A stretch of DNA of 64,000 nt, from NCBI RefSeq assembly GCF_024496085.1, contig NZ_CP101751.1:1302001-1366000 (forward strand), given 5' to 3'. Made by a program: the position numbers and the translations under genes. Shown here one piece after another: positions 7,488 through 12,924 of this stretch. The notes beneath the pieces are model-generated. The model did not search any database. It was not told the origin of the DNA and worked only from the letters and a program-made list of their open reading frames with translations. Numbering within the stretch: position 1 is the stretch's first letter; each line of letters opens with the position of its first letter. Origin of the DNA: Flavobacterium cerinum. Its GTDB lineage: Bacteria > Bacteroidota > Bacteroidia > Flavobacteriales > Flavobacteriaceae.

Positions 7488-7880
7488 ATGCTTAAACCTA
7501 AACTTATAAATATTGTGTTGTATATGTATGTAAAATATTTTTTATTTTACATATTAATGATGTTCAAAAATGATAATTATGCTTTGATTTCAGTGGAAAA
7601 TCTGGAAACATTTCAAGACATATTTTATTATCTTTTCATATTCTTAGCTTTGCCTACATTGTTTACAATTGTTTTGATAGCCCCAATTTATTATATATTC
7701 AAATTAAAAAACGTATATGTTTTTTCTAGTTTAATTTTCATATTGTTAGTTCTAGAATATTTGATGTATACGTATTTAGCATCACAATTAGATTATTTAA
7801 ATGGTGTATACCTTGTTATTATTAGTGTGTTAGTTCTTACAAGTATATTTTATAAAGCGATTATTTCAAAACAGTCCTGA
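7488..7880 (+). CDS. Small polytopic membrane protein, candidate immunity protein
   Basis: This 130-aa product has four hydrophobic segments (about residues 10-27, 42-68, 74-97 and 104-125). The gene starts 3 nt after the Rhs tip stop, so the two were probably one cassette and cotranscribed. A membrane immunity protein would suit a tip that attacks or crosses the inner membrane. No family is recognised. Confidence 0.75.
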   Translation: MLKPKLINIVLYMYVKYFLFYILMMFKNDNYALISVENLETFQDIFYYLFIFLALPTLFTIVLIAPIYYIFKLKNVYVFSSLIFILLVLEYLMYTYLASQLDYLNGVYLVIISVLVLTSIFYKAIISKQS

Positions 7881-7922
7881 TTGCCCTGATTTGCAATCCG
7901 TGCCCATAAAGCATTTCAAACA

Positions 7923-7960
7923 AAAAATCCTAACCGGAAAAAGTTAGGATTTTGTTTTTT
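7923..7960 (+). terminator. Rho-independent terminator unlike those in the spacers
   Basis: AAATCCTAAC...GTTAGGATTT is followed by TTGTTTTTTT. It lies after the membrane protein and a degenerate GATTTGCAATCCG remnant (7889-7901). The stem resembles the spacer terminator but the loop and flanks differ, so it may be an older relative. Confidence 0.8.
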
Positions 7961-8123
7961 TAAAAAGGTTCATTTTGCCATAAGCACCATCGATTAAGTT
8001 TTCAACAGTACATTTCGACTTATGTTCCCCCGCTCCGCGAAGTGTTCTTATGAATAGATAAATGTCGTTGTGCGGGCTGCGCAAATGTCTCCCGACTTTG
8101 CGCAATTTTAAATTGTGTTGTAC
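7961..8123. other. Noncoding stretch with a TGCGCAAA...TTTGCGCA palindrome
   Basis: No ORF is seen. At 8079-8104 an inverted repeat TGCGCAAA-tgtctcccgac-TTTGCGCA resembles the left palindrome of the family B spacers (TGCAAAGTC...GACTTTGCA) found 52 kb away. It is probably a relic of another spacer element. Confidence 0.5.
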
Positions 8124-8292
8124 ATCAGATCGCTCGGATTTGTAATCCGAGTGGATAAATAAAAGTAAAACCTAACCGTATACATATACAGGGTTAGGTT
8201 TTTTGTTTTTTAACAGTAGGATAAGATTTTGGATATGCTATCTTTGTTTGACAAGTGGAGCTTTACACGGATTACAAATCCGCGCGATCGGG
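8124..8292 (+). repeat. Spacer element family A, copy A6
   Basis: The left palindrome CTCGGATTTGTAATCCGAG, the terminator (AACCTAACC...GGTTAGGTTTTTT, about 8166-8203), the TATCTTTG box and the right palindrome are all present. It ends CGCGCGATCGGG rather than ...TCTGG, a variant shared with A7. Confidence 0.9.
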
Positions 8293-8860
8293 TGTTATAG
8301 GTCAATCACTAACGGAATATTCGTTTTTAGATGAGCAAGGTAATGGAGTGGTTGGAGCTCAAATAGATGGTTCTGATGTAAGCGGTATTAATTTTTTAAA
8401 CCAAGAGATTATAAACAATAGTGAGTTAACAATTTTTAACTATATGCCAAATGCAGTCGGTGGTGCAGATTATGATTTTAAAACTAGAGATGTAAATGAT
8501 AGACCAGAAGGAATGTCAAGAAATCAGTATAGTTATAGAGGTATGTTGTTTCAAAACGTAGATGGTTTTTCTCAAGGTAATAATGGTACAACAGTTTTTG
8601 CATCGGCTAGAGATTTTGGAAATGTTGCTGCGGGTTATGTTGCAGGAAATGCAGGACAACCTTGGAGAGTTTCTAGACTTGGATTTGATGGACTCCAGTC
8701 ATGGCAGGAAAAAGGTATTGCAACAGAAGGCAGGCCGACCCAAATGGCGCAAAAAGTAGGTCATAATGTGGGTTCAGCAAATTTTAGTCGACGTTATCAA
8801 AATCAATTAAATCAAATCAGGGCTGCTAAAGCTAAGAATACTCTTTTAGGACCTAAATAA
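8255..8860 (+). CDS. Toxin-tip fragment resembling bacterial toxin 44 (Ntox44)
   Basis: GTG 8255 lies in the spacer, so the product begins ELYTDYKSARSG. The following 189 residues contain TVFASARDFGNVAAGYVAGN, RVSRLGFDGLQSWQEKG and TEGRPTQMAQKVGHNVG. That order (RDFGN-AAGYVAG, R-x-x-FD-x-xQS, EG-x-x-TQ) matches my memory of the polymorphic toxin type 44 domain, a family named from Rhs/CDI-type tips. I have not verified it by alignment. No Rhs core is left in front of it, so it is probably a displaced tip. Confidence 0.65.
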   Translation: MELYTDYKSARSGVIGQSLTEYSFLDEQGNGVVGAQIDGSDVSGINFLNQEIINNSELTIFNYMPNAVGGADYDFKTRDVNDRPEGMSRNQYSYRGMLFQNVDGFSQGNNGTTVFASARDFGNVAAGYVAGNAGQPWRVSRLGFDGLQSWQEKGIATEGRPTQMAQKVGHNVGSANFSRRYQNQLNQIRAAKAKNTLLGPK

Positions 8861-8868
8861 TCTATATT

Positions 8869-9336
8869 ATGAGACAAAACAAAAAAGCAAGTTTAATAAT
8901 TTTAATTTCGATACTAGTTGTCGGGTTATTTATTTATTTGAATCAAAAAAGGTATTTTCTTGATTTGCCAAATAATCAAAGTATTACTGTATGGAAAAAA
9001 ATGGGAAATGAATGTTATATAACTTCTGGAAAGTATTATGGCATAAGTGAACCAGATAATTTTATTAAGACAAGTAATGTTAATGATATTTCGCTTTTTT
9101 TTACCGACAGATTACCAAAAAAAATCCTATTAGATGGTGAAAATTGCGTGATACAAAATAAGTCTAATGAAGATGTAATATTTGATAATTACGTTGAAAA
9201 TAAAAACAAGTATAGAGGTATCATTTATAAAAGCGATGCAAAAAAAAATTCTGATGTTAATGATGATGTGACAATTGTTAATATTAATATTGGGGGGATG
9301 AATGTAACTGATAAATATGGTGAAAAAATTGAATAA
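8869..9336 (+). CDS. Membrane-anchored small protein, candidate immunity to the toxin-44-like tip
   Basis: This 155-aa product has one N-terminal membrane helix (about residues 8-25) and a polar domain outside. It starts 8 nt after the toxin tip. No family is recognised. From the stop codon onward, the sequence AATAATGTATCAAATTAGGA is nearly repeated after the immunity gene at 12397-12777. The two cassettes may therefore share an ancestral 3' boundary. Confidence 0.75.
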   Translation: MRQNKKASLIILISILVVGLFIYLNQKRYFLDLPNNQSITVWKKMGNECYITSGKYYGISEPDNFIKTSNVNDISLFFTDRLPKKILLDGENCVIQNKSNEDVIFDNYVENKNKYRGIIYKSDAKKNSDVNDDVTIVNINIGGMNVTDKYGEKIE

Positions 9337-9411
9337 TGTATCAAATTAGGATATAAAAACGGCATTCGGATACAGTGATGGGCGCAGTTCAAATCCCAAA
9401 TCAAGCAATAA

Positions 9412-9593
9412 CCAGCTCGCTCGGATTTGCAATCCGAGTGAATAAAGAAGTGAATAAAGAAGTGAATAAAACCTAACCGTATACATATACAGGGTTAGGT
9501 TTTTTGTTTTTTAACAGTAGGGTAAGATTTTGGATATGCTATCTTTGTTTGACAAGTGGAGCTTTACACGGATTACAAATCCGCGCGATCGGG
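9412..9593 (+). repeat. Spacer element family A, copy A7 (expanded)
   Basis: It starts CCAGCTCGCTCGGATTTG and ends CGCGCGATCGGG. It has three tandem units of GTGAATAAAGAA/GTGAATAAA between the left palindrome and the terminator. A5 has two such units and most copies have one. The TATCTTTG box and terminator are intact. Confidence 0.9.
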
Positions 9594-9750
9594 TAATTCT
9601 CCAGCTTCTAGAGGGTATCCACATTCTTCTGAAGGTAAAGCAACTGTGAAAAATATTAAGTTATCTGGTAAAGGTATGTCACACGGTCAAATACAAAATT
9701 TAGGAAGTAAGAATATCATGAATAGGATAAAAGAAAGAATTAATAATTAG
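9556..9750 (+). CDS. Very short toxin-tip fragment
   Basis: Starting in the spacer at GTG 9556 (ELYTDYKSARSG), only about 51 residues follow, including GKGMSHGQIQNLGSKN and a basic end. This could be the last part of a nuclease-like tip whose front was lost when the spacer joined, but no catalytic motif is complete. It ends 5 nt before a candidate immunity gene. Confidence 0.5.
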   Translation: MELYTDYKSARSGNSPASRGYPHSSEGKATVKNIKLSGKGMSHGQIQNLGSKNIMNRIKERINN

Positions 9751-9755
9751 TAAAA

Positions 9756-10202
9756 ATGAAAAAAATACTTATTTTCGTTATATCAGCAATTGTAGTTTAC
9801 ATTATTATGTCAATAGTTTTGTTTTTCAATAATAATACAGACGTTGAAAATGTTGTTGTTCAAGGATATATTTATGACGAACTAAAATATCCAGTTGACA
9901 ATTGTAGAGTGGTAGTATTTAATAGTACTTACAAACAAAAGGATAATGATTATACTGATTATTCCTCGTATTTAGGAAATGAAGTAATCGAGACTTCTAC
10001 AAATAAAAAAGGATACTATAATATTAAATTAGATAGAAGTGCATTTGTTTTGATTAGAGTTTATAAAAAAAAATACAAAATTGCAGAGTCAGAAGGTCTA
10101 TATAGTAAATCACATATTGACCAATCTTTTATTTTAAATAAAGGTTTTTCAAAAGAATCTGATTTATTTAAAGAACCTACAATTACTGAAGAGGTTGAAT
10201 AG
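9756..10202 (+). CDS. Membrane-anchored protein with a carboxypeptidase-regulatory-like domain
   Basis: This 148-aa product has an N-terminal membrane helix (about residues 4-24). After it comes a small beta domain (about 33-125) reading VVVQGYIYDELKYPVDNCRV and STNKKGYYNIKLDRS. That is the G-x-V-x-D-x-x-x-x-P-x-x-x-x-V ... T-x-x-x-G-x-Y pattern of CarboxypepD_reg-like folds. It follows the short tip at 9556 and precedes spacer A8, so an immunity role is inferred from position. Confidence 0.7.
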   Translation: MKKILIFVISAIVVYIIMSIVLFFNNNTDVENVVVQGYIYDELKYPVDNCRVVVFNSTYKQKDNDYTDYSSYLGNEVIETSTNKKGYYNIKLDRSAFVLIRVYKKKYKIAESEGLYSKSHIDQSFILNKGFSKESDLFKEPTITEEVE

Positions 10203-10253
10203 TAGATAGTTTCAGGATTAGTGATAAGTTTCCAGCAATGTATTAAATAATCC

Positions 10254-10422
10254 TCTAGCTCGCTCGGATTTGTAATCCGAGTGAATAAATAAAAGTAAAA
10301 CCTAACCGTATACATATTCAGGGTTAGGTTTTTTGTTTTTTAACAGTAGGGTAAGATTTTGGATATGCTATCTTTGTTTGACAAGTGGATCTTTACACGG
10401 ATTACAAATCCGCGCGATCTGG
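10254..10422 (+). repeat. Spacer element family A, copy A8
   Basis: All parts are present: CTCGGATTTGTAATCCGAG, terminator, TATCTTTG box and right palindrome. GTGGAG is changed to GTGGAT, so the frame reads VDLYTDYKSARSG and continues about 25 codons to a TAA without any recognisable tip. The cassette that follows is not a toxin tip but a regulator and a toxin-antitoxin pair. Confidence 0.9.
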
Positions 10423-10498
10423 GTTTTTTGTTTTACTGAGCCTGTTTTTTTTTAGAAAAGTTGAAACTGGTTTAAAATCTATGGCTATAGTTTATTAA

Positions 10499-10542
10499 GC
10501 CAATACAAAGCCAATACAAAGTCAATATAAAGTCAATATAAA
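10499..10542 (+). repeat. Four 11-bp tandem iterons upstream of an XRE regulator
   Basis: GCCAATACAAA occurs twice, then GTCAATATAAA twice, head to tail with no spacer, followed by a partial GCTAATGTA. The 11-bp period is about one helical turn. It lies about 125 bp upstream of the regulator ATG, inside a 244-bp noncoding stretch (10423-10666) that otherwise shows nothing recognisable. An operator for the regulator is an inference. Confidence 0.75.
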
Positions 10543-10666
10543 GCTAATGTAGTATCAAAATTATAAGTTTTGTATTATAGGTGTCAATATTGTCCTTATC
10601 GGGGAATATTTTAGAACTATAATTTTAAGTATATTTATACCCGTTATTCATCAAAAAATAGTAATT

Positions 10667-11080
10667 ATGTCGCATTTCGATACTTCAGGCAAAAAGGTAC
10701 ATCAAGGGAGAAACATCAAACGCTTTCGTGAAATGTTAGGAATCAAACAAGAAGCTTTGGCTTATGAACTTGGCGATGACTGGAGTCAGAAAAAAGTGTC
10801 GTTGCTGGAACAAAAAGAAAATATTGAAACCGATATTCTCGCACAGGTAGCCCAAATATTAAAAATACCCGTTCAGGCAATCGAAAATTTTGATGAAGAA
10901 TTGGCAATAACTGTTATATCTAGTACATTCAATGATAACGCTGGAGTTGTAATCAATAATTATAATCCTATTGATAAGCTGATTCAACTGCATGAAGAAA
11001 AAATTGCGTTATACGAACGGATGCTAATGGAAAAAGACGAAATGATGGCGAAGATAGAGCAGTTGGCTAAAGAGAAATAA
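10667..11080 (+). CDS. XRE-family (HTH_3) transcriptional regulator
   Basis: This 137-aa product has an N-terminal helix-turn-helix (about residues 14-72): GRNIKRFREMLGIKQEALAY, then WSQKKVSLLEQ. A linker follows, and the C-terminal helix (about 105-137) is rich in Glu, Lys and Met and could form a coiled coil for oligomerisation. Iterons lie upstream, so autoregulation is possible. It converges on the zeta-toxin gene, with 21 nt between them. Its position between spacers A8 and A9 makes it part of the same inserted block as the toxin-antitoxin pair. Confidence 0.85.
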   Translation: MSHFDTSGKKVHQGRNIKRFREMLGIKQEALAYELGDDWSQKKVSLLEQKENIETDILAQVAQILKIPVQAIENFDEELAITVISSTFNDNAGVVINNYNPIDKLIQLHEEKIALYERMLMEKDEMMAKIEQLAKEK

Positions 11081-11101
11081 GACTAAGATTATGAAGACGA
11101 G

Positions 11102-11842
11102 TTATGTCGTATAATACGGAAGGACATAGTCAATAAACCACTGCGGAGGGGTGTCAGTTAGTAATTGCATCTCATTGTTGTAGAGTTCGGCAACCATGAT
11201 TAGTTTTTTTCCCGAATTGTCAAAAAGATAAGCCCTGTAGCATAGTGGAAGTACCTGATGTAATAATTTAAGAGTTCGGGAGTATCGTTCTATAATCTTT
11301 TCATTTAAGACGGCGTGTCCTCCTTTTTTAACTCTGTTTTCTACCCGTGAGATATTAACTTCAGGGTCATCAATGCAAACAAAATAGAGATAAGGCTGAT
11401 ACCCGGATTTTAATAAGTCTTGAATTTCTTTTATTTTAGAATCATGACTCATTACAGTTTCAAAGCTAAAAGATTTTCCCTGTTGTATCAGTATATGTCT
11501 GATAAAAGATGCTACATAAGAAGCTTCATAGCTGTGTGAATCTTTGGAATGATCGACAATGCAATTATTGCTTATTTTTATAGTAATAGGATGATTTTCT
11601 TGTTGTGCTTTTGCTATAAGTGAAATAGAACTAGGTAGCTTAGAGAATAAAATTAGGTCGTCTTGTGAAGCAACTACGTTAAATTCATTCAAATCAATCA
11701 AACCTTTTGTAGTTAATTTGTTTTCTATTTCATCTGCATTTATAAAAGTACCTGTAGAATATACTTTGGTGAATTCCGAGAAAAGCGAACTTTTACCGGA
11801 GCCATTTGGTCCTGCAAAAATTCGTATTCTTCTATTTGGCAT
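11102..11842 (-). CDS. Zeta-toxin-like P-loop kinase
   Basis: This 246-aa product has a Walker A motif at the N-terminus (FAGPNGSGKSS, about residues 9-19), then FINADEIENK, the FETVMSHDSK segment and a RVKKGGHAV...RYSRTL region. These are the landmarks of the zeta-toxin / UDP-N-acetylglucosamine kinase-like fold. Members phosphorylate peptidoglycan precursors and poison wall synthesis; activity of this copy is not shown. The start codon overlaps the end of the upstream partner gene by 11 nt, as in toxin-antitoxin operons. Confidence 0.8.
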   Translation of the reverse strand: MPNRRIRIFAGPNGSGKSSLFSEFTKVYSTGTFINADEIENKLTTKGLIDLNEFNVVASQDDLILFSKLPSSISLIAKAQQENHPITIKISNNCIVDHSKDSHSYEASYVASFIRHILIQQGKSFSFETVMSHDSKIKEIQDLLKSGYQPYLYFVCIDDPEVNISRVENRVKKGGHAVLNEKIIERYSRTLKLLHQVLPLCYRAYLFDNSGKKLIMVAELYNNEMQLLTDTPPQWFIDYVLPYYTT

Positions 11843-12074
11843 GGAATATCATTCCTTTGGTTAGAAGAATAGGAGTCTCTTTCTTTTCAACTCTTTTTTT
11901 TAAAGTAACTGTGCCATCGGGATGTTCTTCATAAATGGCATCGTTTTCGATATATGTGATTGTAAGATCCAATGCCTTAGATTGTCTTACAGCATTAATA
12001 GCAACTTCCTTGCTTGCTTTAACAAGTGATTTTGTTTGTAAGTTATCTTTTCTGAAAATTTTTTTTTGGCTCAT
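11832..12074 (-). CDS. Probable antitoxin partner of the zeta-like toxin
   Basis: This 80-aa product is mostly polar, with a basic N-terminus and a C-terminal segment KKETPILLTKGMIFHAK. It is encoded just upstream of the zeta-like gene on the same strand, and the two overlap by 11 nt. That arrangement and size fit the small antitoxins paired with zeta-like kinases in Bacteroidetes. The sequence does not match the classical epsilon antitoxin as far as I can see. Confidence 0.7.
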   Translation of the reverse strand: MSQKKIFRKDNLQTKSLVKASKEVAINAVRQSKALDLTITYIENDAIYEEHPDGTVTLKKRVEKKETPILLTKGMIFHAK

Positions 12075-12131
12075 GATTTTACAAATCTAATTTTAATACT
12101 CTCTCAAAGATACTAAATTTGATTTAGTCAT

Positions 12132-12294
12132 GCAAAGTCTCTCGGATTTGCAATCCCAGAGAATAAATAAAAGTAAAACCTAACCTTATACAGGGTTAGG
12201 TTTTTTGTTTTTTGGTAGTAGAATAAGACTTTGAATATACTATTTTTGTTTTAATTGTTGAGCTTTACACGGATTAAAAATCCGCGCGATCTGG
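12132..12294 (+). repeat. Spacer element family A, copy A9 (variant palindrome)
   Basis: The left palindrome is TCTCTCGGATTTGCAATCCC plus AGAGA, so both arms are changed together compared with the usual GCTCGG...CCGAG, which suggests selection for pairing. The preceding TGCAAAGTCT is the start of the family B left palindrome. The terminator has the short TTATACAG loop, as in A1. The right end has CGGATTAAAAATCCG, which introduces a TAA in the ELYTDYKSARSG frame. Confidence 0.9.
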
Positions 12295-12427
12295 GCTAAA
12301 GGTTACTCCTATAAGTGGAAGTTATTACAGGATAGCTCCTGCAATCGATATGATAATACAAACTTTTCATGAAAGAATTCAACAAACACAAGGATTATGG
12401 AAAATAGCGCCTTCAAATCGAAAATAG
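12290..12427 (+). pseudogene. Tail of a toxin tip overlapping its immunity gene
   Basis: In the element frame, SGLKVTPISGSYYRIAPAID and IIQTFHERIQQTQGLWK lead to a TAG at 12425-12427. The last 31 nt overlap the following gene, an arrangement seen in intact toxin-immunity pairs. The front of the toxin is missing, so only about 45 residues remain. Confidence 0.55.
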
Positions 12428-12777
12428 AATTTGAAAAATATTTAGAGGATAATTTTAATTATCATACTGTATCGAAAATGAATTTTGATGATTATAGGAT
12501 TTTTGTAATTGAATTATTTTCAAGATTGTATGAATTGAAAAAAAATGGACTTGAAAAAGAGCATATCTATGATTTTGTAAATAAGTATTACAGTAATGTA
12601 ATGGAAAACGCAGATGATTCAGATATAATGTTTGAAAGAAGATTCTCTGCTGTCATTGAAGAACTGTCAGAATTTTGTTCATCGCCATTTTTTTGGGATT
12701 CCGATTTAGACGTGTATTTTAAAAAGTGGGATAAGCTATTTCAAATAGACTGGTTTAAGAATATTAATTTGGGATAA
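12397..12777 (+). CDS. Small soluble acidic protein, candidate immunity protein
   Basis: This 126-aa product has no signal peptide. It is rich in Asp, Glu and aromatics and is probably helical (for example NFDDYRIFVIELFSRLYELK). It would act in the cytoplasm, which fits immunity to a nuclease-type tip. The gene overlaps the toxin remnant upstream. Its downstream sequence shares a stop-proximal motif with the cassette at 8869-9336. The family is not recognised. Confidence 0.7.
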   Translation: MENSAFKSKIEFEKYLEDNFNYHTVSKMNFDDYRIFVIELFSRLYELKKNGLEKEHIYDFVNKYYSNVMENADDSDIMFERRFSAVIEELSEFCSSPFFWDSDLDVYFKKWDKLFQIDWFKNINLG

Positions 12778-12799
12778 TGTATCAATTAGGACATAAAAC

Positions 12800-12852
12800 C
12801 CCGATCACTCGGATTTGCAATCCGAGTAAATAAAGAAGTAAATAAAACCTAA
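12800..12852 (+). repeat. Spacer element family A, half copy A10 at the array end
   Basis: CCCGATCACTCGGATTTG...CCGAG and AAATAAAGAAGTAAATAAAACC match the left half of the element. The match stops at CCTAA, before the terminator stem completes. Core sequence with its own terminator begins right after it. This marks the right boundary of the array. Confidence 0.8.
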
Positions 12853-12872
12853 TTTATAACTATCTAAATGAA

Positions 12873-12910
12873 AAACAAAACCCCGAACATGTCGTTCGGG
12901 GTTTTGTTTT
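12873..12910. terminator. Bidirectional Rho-independent terminator
   Basis: AAAACCCCGAAC-atgtc-GTTCGGGGTTTT has an A-run before and a T-run after. It closes the DUF4403 gene on the minus strand and the array on the plus strand. Confidence 0.9.
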
Positions 12911-12924
12911 TTTATTGTTATCAA

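Noticed and set aside
8255-8292. ELYTDYKSARSG as a conserved N-terminal protein motif
   Set aside because: It is the translation of the spacer right palindrome. No signal peptide, ribosome site or family supports it as the N-terminus of a free protein; I treat it as a junction, not a domain.
187-12852. CRISPR array
   Set aside because: The repeats are about 165 bp and lie 0.5-2 kb apart with genes between them; there are no short regular spacers and no cas genes.
187-12852. Integron cassette array
   Set aside because: No integrase is present, the palindromes do not show attC R/L box structure, and cassettes contain two or more genes with terminators.
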